Of a stretch of 64,000 nucleotides of DNA, positions 19,879 through 26,991 are shown one piece after another. The position numbers and the translations under genes were made by a program. The stretch lies in NCBI RefSeq assembly GCF_902728235.1, contig NZ_CACVBO010000001.1, forward strand, positions 1,800,501 through 1,864,500. Reading direction: 5' to 3'. A model generated the notes under the pieces. That model did no database searches. It saw only the letters and a list, made by a program, of their open reading frames with translations, and was not told where the DNA came from. Position 1 is the first letter of the stretch. Every line of letters begins with the position of its first letter. This DNA comes from Lentimonas sp. CC4. GTDB taxonomy: Bacteria; Verrucomicrobiota; Verrucomicrobiia; Opitutales; Coraliomargaritaceae.

Positions 19879-21132
19879 ATGGCAAAATTTAAATACACGG
19901 CGATTGATCAGAACGGTAAGCAAAAGGCCGGCTCGATTGATGCAGCTAGTCAAGATGAAGCGAGCTCGAAGGTCAGTGCAATGGGCTTGATGCCCACGAA
20001 TATCACTGCAGCCAGCGGTTCCGTATCTGCGAAATCGAAGAAGTCCGCTAAGACGAAAGGCAAGCCTTCGGGCTTTTCTTTTGGTTCGGTTGTTAAGCCA
20101 GAAGAGCTGACAACTTTTACACGTCAATTGGCTACCTTGCTACAGGCTGGTTTACCGCTTCTCAGAGCGCTCGAGGTCATGACTCGCCAAGAGAAGAACC
20201 TTCGCTTTAAGGCATGCTTGGAGCAGATTGCAGATCAAGTAAAGTCAGGTAATACATTTTCCGATGGTTTGCTTCAGCATCCTAAGGTCTTCGATCGCCT
20301 TTATGTGAACATGATCAAAGCTGGTGAAGCCGGTGGTGTGCTTGATGTGGTGCTGTCGCGTCTAGCGGGCTTCATGGAAAAAGCGCAACGCACGAAAAAG
20401 AAGGTCAAGTCTGCGATGGTTTATCCAATTGTGGTCGTCGGCGTTGCCGTTGCGATCGTCGTTCTTTTGATGGTCGTGGTGGTTCCTAAGTTCCAAGCGA
20501 TTTTTGATGACATGCTTGGTGGCGCGGCATTGCCTGGCCCGACTCAGTTGGTCGTCGGTATGAGTAATTTCCTAAAGGAAAATATTCTGATTTCGATGGG
20601 ACTGATAGTTATATTGTTTTTTGCGATGAAGTTTCTGCTTCGCACGGAGGTGGGTTCGAAGGCCTTTAATTGGTGCGCGATCAACCTTCCGAAGATCGGT
20701 GATCTGGTGACTAAGGTGAATATTGCTCGTATTACACGCACGTTTGGAACGCTGCTTTCCAGTGGTGTGCCAATTCTGCAAGCGATCACCATTACCAAGG
20801 ACATTACTGGTAATGTCTTCTATACCAATGCGCTGTCTCGTATTCACGACTCTGTTCGTGATGGTGAGTCACTCTCTGCACCGATGGCTCGCGAGAAAGT
20901 CTTCCCTGATATGGTGACTAGTATGGTCGATGTGGGTGAAGAGACAGGTGAGCTATCTGAGATGTTGAATCGTGTTGCGGATAATTACGACGAAGACGTT
21001 GATAATGCCGTGGCCGGTATTACCTCAATCATTGAGCCGATCATGATCGTGTTCCTTGCTGTGGTTGTCGGTTTCATCGTGATTGCGCTGTTCTTGCCAA
21101 TCGTCGAGATTATCAAGCAGTTGACTGGTTGA
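19879..21132 (+). CDS. pilC: Pilus/secretion inner-membrane platform protein PilC/GspF
   Basis: A 417-residue polytopic platform protein. It starts with the GspF-type N-terminal stretch ([20 protein letters not shown]) and a basic linker (about 55-70). Two copies of the T2SSF cytoplasmic helical domain follow (about 80-200 and 285-405), each before membrane helices (about 180-205, 233-255 and 385-410). [20 protein letters not shown] and the second-domain [16 protein letters not shown] are the diagnostic repeats. It closes the motor operon and is followed by a terminator. No pilin, prepilin peptidase or secretin gene is in the window. Confidence 0.93.
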   Translation: MAKFKYTAIDQNGKQKAGSIDAASQDEASSKVSAMGLMPTNITAASGSVSAKSKKSAKTKGKPSGFSFGSVVKPEELTTFTRQLATLLQAGLPLLRALEVMTRQEKNLRFKACLEQIADQVKSGNTFSDGLLQHPKVFDRLYVNMIKAGEAGGVLDVVLSRLAGFMEKAQRTKKKVKSAMVYPIVVVGVAVAIVVLLMVVVVPKFQAIFDDMLGGAALPGPTQLVVGMSNFLKENILISMGLIVILFFAMKFLLRTEVGSKAFNWCAINLPKIGDLVTKVNIARITRTFGTLLSSGVPILQAITITKDITGNVFYTNALSRIHDSVRDGESLSAPMAREKVFPDMVTSMVDVGEETGELSEMLNRVADNYDEDVDNAVAGITSIIEPIMIVFLAVVVGFIVIALFLPIVEIIKQLTG

Positions 21133-21153
21133 TCCGATTGCAATCGAACTTTC

Positions 21154-21185
21154 AAAAACCCGCGACCTTGTGTCGCGGGTTTTTT
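21154..21185 (+). terminator. Rho-independent terminator behind pilC
   Basis: ACCCGCGAC and GTCGCGGGT pair around a five-base loop and are followed by a T-run; an A-run on the other side extends the stem. It ends the rho-pilC transcription unit 22 bases after the pilC stop. Confidence 0.9.
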
Positions 21186-21261
21186 ATTGTCTGCATGTAT
21201 GTGAATGCGTGTGAGGATTTGCTTTACCCTTCGCAGCAAAGTCTCTGTTGTTGGCGGTTCG

Positions 21262-22512
21262 ATGAATACGATTTTGATAGCTTTTGTAGCCCTCCTTGTC
21301 CTGAAGTATGCCACCAGCACGATTCTGGATGTCATCAATATGAGGCATGTGAAATGTCAGTCTGCGGCGGTGCCGGAGAGCTTTCGTGATTTTATCGATT
21401 TGCCGACCTATCAGAAGTCGATCGATTACACCGTAGCTAAGACGCGTTTCGGTCTGGTGAGCGACTTGTATGATACTGCGGTGCTAGCCGTCGTGGTTCT
21501 ATCGGGATTGTTACCTTGGCTCTACGTGAGCTTGAGCGGTGTGTTTGGCTCTGGTCTCTGGGGGCAGGCGTTGGTTTTGTTCTTAGTGGCAATATTGCTT
21601 GGTTTGCCAGGGATGCCGTTTGAGTGGTGGAGCACCTTTCGCTTGGAGGAGCGTTTCGGATTTAACAAAAGCACCCAAAAACTTTGGCTGGTGGATAAGG
21701 TCAAGGGTTTCGCGCTTGGCTTTGTGATTGGTTATCCATTACTCGCACTATTGATTTTTTTAGTCACCAGTGCGGGGTCGCTTTGGTGGGTGTGGGGCTT
21801 TGCTGTCTTCTTTATCTTTCAACTGGTGATGGTCGTTGCTTATCCGATGTTCATTATGCCGCTATTTAATAAAATGGAGCCGATGGAAGATGGAGAGCTA
21901 AAGAATCGGCTGTTCGCACTTGCGGATCGCACTGGCTTTAAGGCGCAAACGATTCTGGTGATCGACGGGAGTAAACGCTCTGGTCACTCCAATGCATTCT
22001 TCGCAGGGTTCGGTCGCTTTCGCCGTATCGTGCTGTATGATACATTGATCGAGCAGATGGGGCACGAGGAGTTAGAGGCCGTGCTCGCGCATGAGATCGG
22101 GCACTACAAAAAGGGGCACATTCCTAAGATGATTGCACTTTCGGGTGCCACGACACTTGGCATGTTTGCCTTGCTCGGTTGGTTAGCTGGAGGCACGTGG
22201 TTTGCCGAGGCGTTTTCTTTTAGTGGAGAGGCCGCAACTGAGTTTGTGCCAGTGTTGTTGCTGTTCATGCTGCTGAGTGGTTTGTTGACGTTTTGGCTGT
22301 CGCCTTTTACCAGTCTGTGGTCGCGTAAGCATGAGTATGAGGCAGATGCGTTTGCACGCGATGCGATGGACACCGCAGAGCCATTGATCCGCGCGTTGAA
22401 GAAATTACACAAGGAGAATTTGAGCAACTTAACGCCGCATCCCTCGTATAGCCGATTCTACTATTCGCACCCGACGCTGCTCGAACGCGAAAGTTCGTTG
22501 CTAAATCGATAG
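21262..22512 (+). CDS. M48-family CAAX-protease-like membrane metalloprotease (Ste24 type)
   Basis: A 416-residue membrane zinc protease. Several membrane helices fill the first 200 residues, in the layout of Ste24/CAAX prenyl protease 1 rather than HtpX. The zinc motif HEIGH stands in [18 protein letters not shown] (about 272-289), and the third ligand Glu is in [14 protein letters not shown] (about 358-371), both standard. [20 protein letters not shown] precedes the active site, as in the family. The start at 21262 ([16 protein letters not shown]) opens the first membrane helix; an ATG at 21205 would add 19 residues overlapping the terminator tail. Bacterial homologues are thought to handle membrane protein quality control; the substrate is unknown. 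Confidence 0.88.
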   Translation: MNTILIAFVALLVLKYATSTILDVINMRHVKCQSAAVPESFRDFIDLPTYQKSIDYTVAKTRFGLVSDLYDTAVLAVVVLSGLLPWLYVSLSGVFGSGLWGQALVLFLVAILLGLPGMPFEWWSTFRLEERFGFNKSTQKLWLVDKVKGFALGFVIGYPLLALLIFLVTSAGSLWWVWGFAVFFIFQLVMVVAYPMFIMPLFNKMEPMEDGELKNRLFALADRTGFKAQTILVIDGSKRSGHSNAFFAGFGRFRRIVLYDTLIEQMGHEELEAVLAHEIGHYKKGHIPKMIALSGATTLGMFALLGWLAGGTWFAEAFSFSGEAATEFVPVLLLFMLLSGLLTFWLSPFTSLWSRKHEYEADAFARDAMDTAEPLIRALKKLHKENLSNLTPHPSYSRFYYSHPTLLERESSLLNR

Positions 22513-22534
22513 CGGTATATAGTATATTTAAGTT

Positions 22535-23473
22535 ATGCGTTTGATGTTGAGTCAGTTATATCTGTGTTGTTTGGGGCTTCTTTGCCTGTGTTCGGCATCC
22601 GCAGAATCCGTTCGTTTAGCGACTTATAATCTGAATAATTATTTAGTGATGGATCGACATGTCGGTGCGGTCTGGCGTCCGTCTTATCCGAAGCCAGAGG
22701 CGGAGAAGGCGATCATTCGTGAAGTGATCAAAGGCTCATTGCCAGATGTATTGGCGCTACAGGAGATGGGGACGCTGCCGTTTCTTGAGGAATTACGTGC
22801 GGATCTTGCGCAGGATGGCGTGCATTATCCCTACGCGATCCATATGGAGGGAGTGGATGAGGTGCGTCATTTGGCAGTGCTCTCAAAGTTGCCTCCAGTT
22901 GAGGTCGTAAAGCACGAAGACTTAGATTTTAAGTATATCGACGGTCGCGAATTAGTGAAACGAGGCATGCTTGAAGTCTCTTTTGGACGTTCAGATGGTA
23001 GTCGATTTAAGTTGTTTGTGGTGCATTTGAAGAGCCGTTGGACGGATGTGAAGGCGGATCCAGATTCTCAACTGCGTCGCACGCGTGAGGCCGAGGCTTG
23101 CCGAAATCGAATTGTAGAGCGCACGTATGATATGGGTGTGGCGGATTTTATTATTGCCGGCGACTTTAACGATCATCCTGGCAGTGGCACCTTGCGTCGT
23201 TTCTATCAGCGGGGACGTTTGAAGATTGGTGCATTAGTCCCAGCTTCTGATTCGAGAGGGGAGCAGTGGACGTATTATTACCATAAACAAGTGGTCTATT
23301 CGCTCGTCGATGGCTTTGTCGTCTCGGGCTCGCTTTCACCTCAGATAGAGGCGGGAGATGGGCATATTGTGGATATTCCTGGCGCATTGATTGGTAGTGA
23401 CCATCGTATGGTGTATCTTGATTTGGTTGAGTCAGAGACCACGCCGAGCGTCGAAGATGCTCCGATCCATTAA
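22535..23473 (+). CDS. Secreted endonuclease/exonuclease/phosphatase-family protein
   Basis: A 312-residue protein of the EEP (DNase I-like) fold. An N-terminal signal peptide (about 1-23, LYLCCLGLLCLCSASA) places it in the periplasm or outside. Fold landmarks are RLATYNLNNYL (about 26-36), ALQEMG (Glu metal ligand, about 74-79), VVHLKSRW (about 167-174), IIAGDFNDHPGS (about 207-218) and the closing GSDHRMVYLD with catalytic His (about 286-295). The substrate could be nucleic acid, a phosphoester or a phospholipid. It starts 22 bases after the protease gene and may be cotranscribed. Confidence 0.87.
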   Translation: MRLMLSQLYLCCLGLLCLCSASAESVRLATYNLNNYLVMDRHVGAVWRPSYPKPEAEKAIIREVIKGSLPDVLALQEMGTLPFLEELRADLAQDGVHYPYAIHMEGVDEVRHLAVLSKLPPVEVVKHEDLDFKYIDGRELVKRGMLEVSFGRSDGSRFKLFVVHLKSRWTDVKADPDSQLRRTREAEACRNRIVERTYDMGVADFIIAGDFNDHPGSGTLRRFYQRGRLKIGALVPASDSRGEQWTYYYHKQVVYSLVDGFVVSGSLSPQIEAGDGHIVDIPGALIGSDHRMVYLDLVESETTPSVEDAPIH

Positions 23474-23545
23474 CTTTGGTTAATTTTTCGTGGAGCTGAG
23501 ATACTCGGTTGCCAGCTTACGGGGAAGTAGCAACGGTGTGAATAT

Positions 23546-24325
23546 ATGGAAATTGTATTTTTAGGCACGGGCACATCTCAGGGGGTGCCGATGATTGCAC
23601 AGCCGGATGGAGGATGTGATTTAGATAACCCGATGAACTGGCGCACTCGGACCTCGATTCATGTCGAGATGGGCGGTCACCATATTCAAGTTGATGCGGC
23701 TCCAGAGTTTCGCATGCAGTGTATCCAAAATCAGGTGACACAAATCGACACCTTTATTTTAACGCATCCACACGCTGACCATATTCTGGGGATGGATGAT
23801 CTTCGTCGCTTTTGTGATCTGAACGGTGGCGTTGCGCTTCCTGTTTATAGCAGTCCGGATGGTCTGCAGCGTATTCGGGAGATATTTCCGTATGCGATTT
23901 TGGATAAGCCAGTGGTCAAGGGTTACCCTGCGTTCAAGCTGGAGGAAATGCCGCAAGTGCTGGAGGTGCCAGGTGGTAGTATTGAATCTGTGTATTTGCC
24001 GCATGGGAATATGCAGGTGATTGGGCTGATCTTTACAGAAGCAGAGACAGGCAAATCATTCGCTTACTATACGGATTGTAAAGAAGTGGGCGAAGAAGCG
24101 CGGCTTCTTGCTGAAGATGCCGATGTGGTGGTGTTAGATGGTTTGCGTCCAGAACCACACCCTTCGCATATGTCTGTATCCGAGGCAGTTCAGACGGCCA
24201 AGGAGATGGATGCGAGCCTTTCGTTCCTGACGCACATGACGTATATGGTCGACCATGAGACGACAGAGGCAGACTTGCCGGATAATATTCGCCTAGCTTA
24301 CGACGGTCTTCGAGTGAGCTGGTAG
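23546..24325 (+). CDS. MBL-fold metal-dependent hydrolase, PhnP-like
   Basis: A 259-residue cytoplasmic metallo-beta-lactamase-fold enzyme. It opens with MEIVFLGTGTSQGVPMIAQP, the signature of the PhnP/RNase Z-like branch. The metal-binding motif is THPHADHILGMDDLR (about 73-87), further ligands are Asp in AYYTDCKE (about 172-179) and His in LTHMTY (about 230-235), and Cys28 (GGCD) fits the group. PhnP acts as a cyclic phosphodiesterase in phosphonate use, but no phn genes are present, so the substrate is open. Confidence 0.86.
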   Translation: MEIVFLGTGTSQGVPMIAQPDGGCDLDNPMNWRTRTSIHVEMGGHHIQVDAAPEFRMQCIQNQVTQIDTFILTHPHADHILGMDDLRRFCDLNGGVALPVYSSPDGLQRIREIFPYAILDKPVVKGYPAFKLEEMPQVLEVPGGSIESVYLPHGNMQVIGLIFTEAETGKSFAYYTDCKEVGEEARLLAEDADVVVLDGLRPEPHPSHMSVSEAVQTAKEMDASLSFLTHMTYMVDHETTEADLPDNIRLAYDGLRVSW

Positions 24326-24342
24326 CTAGGGACTTTTGTTTT

Positions 24343-24560
24343 TTGGCAGGGGTGGCCTCCGTGCTGAGCTTTACCCATAAGTGTGTATCTTCTTGTTGTC
24401 GCGATGAACGCGATTCTTTGAGCTCCTCCCCTGCCAAGCATATCCTTCTATATAAGTCAGAGAGTCGTGAAGTTAGAAATCAATGGCTCCTTCCCTTCGC
24501 AGGGAAGGAGCTTTTTTACCACTAACTTCACACATTCTCAACTTATGGGTAAAGCTCAGC
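24343..24560. repeat. Interleaved inverted-repeat element
   Basis: Two long pairs cross each other. TTGGCAGGGG (24343-24352) matches CCCCTGCCAA (24428-24437), and GCTGAGCTTTACCCATAAG (24363-24381) matches CTTATGGGTAAAGCTCAGC exactly (24542-24560). Inside the second pair lie GTGAAGTTAG (24467-24476) and CTAACTTCAC (24522-24531), surrounding a terminator-like hairpin. No coding frame with family features is present. The crossing order would allow a pseudoknot-like RNA. Confidence 0.75.
24486..24517 (+). terminator. Strong hairpin with T-run inside the 24343 element
   Basis: GCTCCTTCCCT and AGGGAAGGAGC pair around TCGC and are followed by six T. It is a textbook intrinsic terminator and could end the run of genes from 21262, although it lies 160 bases past the last stop. 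Confidence 0.75.
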
Positions 24561-24607
24561 CTCCGCGCCGTCCGCCGAGCCCAGCCGCTCAGCACCAGCA
24601 CTCTGTA

Positions 24608-24632
24608 GGACGAGGCGGAGCTCGTCCCTCCC
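24608..24632. repeat. 25-base GC-rich hairpin repeat, copy also in uvrA
   Basis: GGACGAG/CTCGTCC surround GCGGAG, followed by CTCCC. The same 25 bases occur without change at 60026-60050 inside the uvrA coding frame. Confidence 0.85.
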
Positions 24633-24643
24633 GAAATGAACAC

Positions 24644-24677
24644 AAAAAAATCCCCGTCAGTTACCTGACGGGGATTT
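24644..24677 (-). terminator. Bidirectional terminator behind accA
   Basis: AAATCCCCGTCAG and CTGACGGGGATTT pair around TTAC with an A-run at the left, which reads as a T-run on the minus strand. It lies 22 bases after the accA stop. Confidence 0.88.
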
Positions 24678-24698
24678 GAGTAGTAGAGTGGTTGTGCC

Positions 24699-25676
24699 TT
24701 ACGAGGCCGCTGCTGTATCTGCGTATTCCCCGAGCTTGCGGAATTTTTCGTAGCGGTCGTCGAGCAACTTCTTGAGGCTCTTTTTCTCGAGCTTCTTCAG
24801 TGTTTCGAGGATCGCAGCCTTCATTGTCGCTGCAGCTTCATCGTGATCGCGATGAGCGCCGCCAGTCGGCTCAGGCAAGATACGATCCACCACGCCGAAA
24901 CCCTTGAGGTGGGTCGGGCTGAATTTCAGTGCGTCCGCTGCGTGTGGTGCTGCCGCGCGGTCCTTCCAGAGAATCGCTGCGCAACCTTCTGGTGATATCA
25001 CTGAGTAGTAGCCGTTTTCAAAGATCATGACTTCGTCGGCCACTGCGATGCCGAGTGCCCCGCCAGAGCCGCCTTCGCCGATCACGATGGTGACGATCGG
25101 CACTTTGAGTGCGCTCATATCGCGAATGTTCACCGCGATGGCTTCGGCGACGTGGCGTTCTTCAGCGCCGATGCCTGGATAGGCGCCCGGCGTGTCGACT
25201 AGAGTCACGATGGGCATGTCGAATTTCTCTGCCATTTCCATGAGGCGCATCGCTTTACGGTAGCCTTCTGGGTGTGGGCAACCGAAGTTGCGGAGTAAAT
25301 TTTCTCGTGTGTTGCGGCCTTTTTGTTGGCCAATGACCATGACTGGCTTGCCGTCAATAAAAGCAGGGCCGCCGACGATTGCAGCGTCTTCGCGAAAGCG
25401 GCGATCACCGTGCAGTTCTTCGAAGTCGGTGAATACACGCTCGATATAATCGAGTGAGTAGGGGCGCTTCGGGTGACGCGAGAGTTGCACGCGTTGCCAA
25501 GCGGTGAGATCCGAGTAGATGTCGGCCTTCATCTGCTCGATCTTCTTTTCGATCGTCGCGATTTCGCTGCTGACATCGACCTTCGATTCTTTCGAGACCT
25601 GGTTGAGGGTGATGAGTTGCTTCTCTAGCTCGCGCAGAGGTTTTTCGAATTCAAGAGTGTAGGTTACGTCTTCCAT
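24699..25676 (-). CDS. accA: Acetyl-CoA carboxylase carboxyltransferase subunit alpha
   Basis: A 325-residue subunit of the carboxyltransferase that moves CO2 from biotin to acetyl-CoA, the first committed step of fatty acid synthesis; it works with AccD in an A2B2 complex. The N-terminal helical part (about 1-50, LEFEKPLRELEKQLITLN) is followed by the crotonase-like carboxyltransferase domain with RPYSLDYIERVFTDFEELHG (about 71-90), a family hallmark. Further landmarks are GRNTRENLLRNFGCPHPEGY, the oxyanion-hole loops LVDTPGAYPGIGAEERH and IGEGGSGGALGIAVAD, and YSVISPEGCAAILWKD. Full length. accD is not in the window. Confidence 0.96.
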   Translation of the reverse strand: MEDVTYTLEFEKPLRELEKQLITLNQVSKESKVDVSSEIATIEKKIEQMKADIYSDLTAWQRVQLSRHPKRPYSLDYIERVFTDFEELHGDRRFREDAAIVGGPAFIDGKPVMVIGQQKGRNTRENLLRNFGCPHPEGYRKAMRLMEMAEKFDMPIVTLVDTPGAYPGIGAEERHVAEAIAVNIRDMSALKVPIVTIVIGEGGSGGALGIAVADEVMIFENGYYSVISPEGCAAILWKDRAAAPHAADALKFSPTHLKGFGVVDRILPEPTGGAHRDHDEAAATMKAAILETLKKLEKKSLKKLLDDRYEKFRKLGEYADTAAAS

Positions 25677-25730
25677 GGTAGTTTGTATAGTAGTCGATTT
25701 AGCGGGTCGATTTATCGGCTGTCAATGCCG

Positions 25731-26090
25731 CTAAATGCCGTCCTTCTCGGGGGGTGATTTAAGTTCGTCTTTCCAGCCAAGCATTCGTGCCTGTGCGCCG
25801 TAGTGCTCTGCCTTGTCTTTATCGCCGCGCTCGACCCAGATTCGAGAGAGGCTGGTGTTGATGTGAATGTCGTCCGGCTTCAGTGCGTGCGCTTTCTCTG
25901 CAGCTTCTAGTGCATTGTCGTAGTGCCCCTCCGAAAAGTGGATTTCAGTCAGGGCGTGCCAGGTTTCAAATGAATCCGGGTGAGCGGCGCTAAGTGTCGC
26001 TAGTTTGGTGAGTGCTGCCTCGCTTTCGCCCATTGTGAAGTCAAATGTGGCATCGTCGATTTGGTCTTGGAGAGAAGTGTCGTCCGTCAT
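25731..26090 (-). CDS. Small tetratricopeptide-repeat protein
   Basis: A 119-residue cytoplasmic protein with about three TPR units: 11-44 (ATFDFTMGESEAALTKLATL), 45-78 (ETWHALTEIHFSEGHYDNAL) and 79-112 (IHINTSLSRIWVERGDKDKA). The repeats form nearly the whole chain, so it is probably a protein-binding adaptor. It is 54 bases upstream of accA on the same strand and may share its transcript. The partner is unknown. Confidence 0.8.
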   Translation of the reverse strand: MTDDTSLQDQIDDATFDFTMGESEAALTKLATLSAAHPDSFETWHALTEIHFSEGHYDNALEAAEKAHALKPDDIHINTSLSRIWVERGDKDKAEHYGAQARMLGWKDELKSPPEKDGI

Positions 26091-26149
26091 GTCTTTAAGG
26101 TTGCCCTAAGAGGGAGGCAGTTTTGAGTAGACAAGAGTTATCTCATCTT

Positions 26150-26854
26150 ATGGCCGACCCGCAAATCGAAAAACTCCTTATTGTTCAACATCGCGACGTA
26201 TCGCTCCTAAAAATCGAGCAAGATCTTGCTCGAATACCGATAGAGCGCGCGGCAGTTGAGTCTGCGATTGCGGAAGAAGAGGCGAATATTGAGGCCGCGC
26301 GTCAATCGCTGATCGCTAAGGAGGTCGAGCGTAAGGACTTAGATCTGGAAGTTAAAGGGAAGGAGACTGCACTTCAGCGTTTTCGCACTCAGCAGGTGGA
26401 GGTGAAGAAGAACGACGAGTATCAGGCGCTCACACATCAGATTGAGCAAACTGAAGCTGAAATTTCATCGCTGGAAGAGCGCGAGATCGAGTTGATGCTG
26501 GATATTGACACGGTCAAAGAAGCATTTGAGGCCGAAAAAGCGGTCATTTTGGTTCGAATTGAAGAGCAACGTAAAGAAATCGCCCTGCTGACTGAACGGG
26601 AGCAGAATCTACAAGCATCGGTCGATGCGGCTCGGGCGGAAGTTGAAGCCGCGCGTGTTGGCGTTGATGCAGACTATCTCCAGCAATACGACCGAGTGAA
26701 GAAAATGGTAAAGCGTGCGCCTTTCTTAGCGAAGGTAGAGGCACATAAATGCGGTGGCTGTCACTTGAGAGTCTCGAATGAGGTCTCTCGCGGCGCTCAG
26801 GATGCAGGCGAGCCACATTTCTGTGATCAGTGCGCGCGCATGGTTTACGCTTAA
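26150..26854 (+). CDS. CdsZ/CT398-like zinc-ribbon coiled-coil protein (C4-type, DUF164)
   Basis: A 234-residue protein: a long antiparallel coiled coil (about 8-185, Glu/Lys/Ala-rich heptads) ending in a C4 zinc ribbon, HKCGGCHLRV ... HFCDQCARMVY (about 199-233). This is the layout of CT398/CdsZ of Chlamydia, which binds the type III secretion ATPase and sigma-54 there. Free-living bacteria also carry it, with an unclear, probably nucleic-acid-related role. The ATG at 26150 (MADPQIEKLL) is preferred; a TTG at 26123 would add nine residues without family match. It is divergent from the TPR gene. Confidence 0.83.
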   Translation: MADPQIEKLLIVQHRDVSLLKIEQDLARIPIERAAVESAIAEEEANIEAARQSLIAKEVERKDLDLEVKGKETALQRFRTQQVEVKKNDEYQALTHQIEQTEAEISSLEEREIELMLDIDTVKEAFEAEKAVILVRIEEQRKEIALLTEREQNLQASVDAARAEVEAARVGVDADYLQQYDRVKKMVKRAPFLAKVEAHKCGGCHLRVSNEVSRGAQDAGEPHFCDQCARMVYA

Positions 26855-26991
26855 CTGTTCTCAGAGTGACCATCGCGCTTGCGAGGCGTGTTGCACTGTT
26901 GGCTCACCATTTTAGTGCTGCGGCAATTGTCGAATCGGGTGAAAATCCTTTTGCAACCTGTGGCGGGACTCTTTGTCATTCACACCCTTAG

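Noticed and set aside
24343-24679. Short open frames in the gap before accA
   Set aside because: They are made of inverted repeats and two terminator hairpins, and have no coding features.
26855-26991. Gap behind the CdsZ-like gene as a place for RNase P RNA or another small RNA
   Set aside because: Only 137 bases, no conserved RNA core sequence and no strong fold visible.
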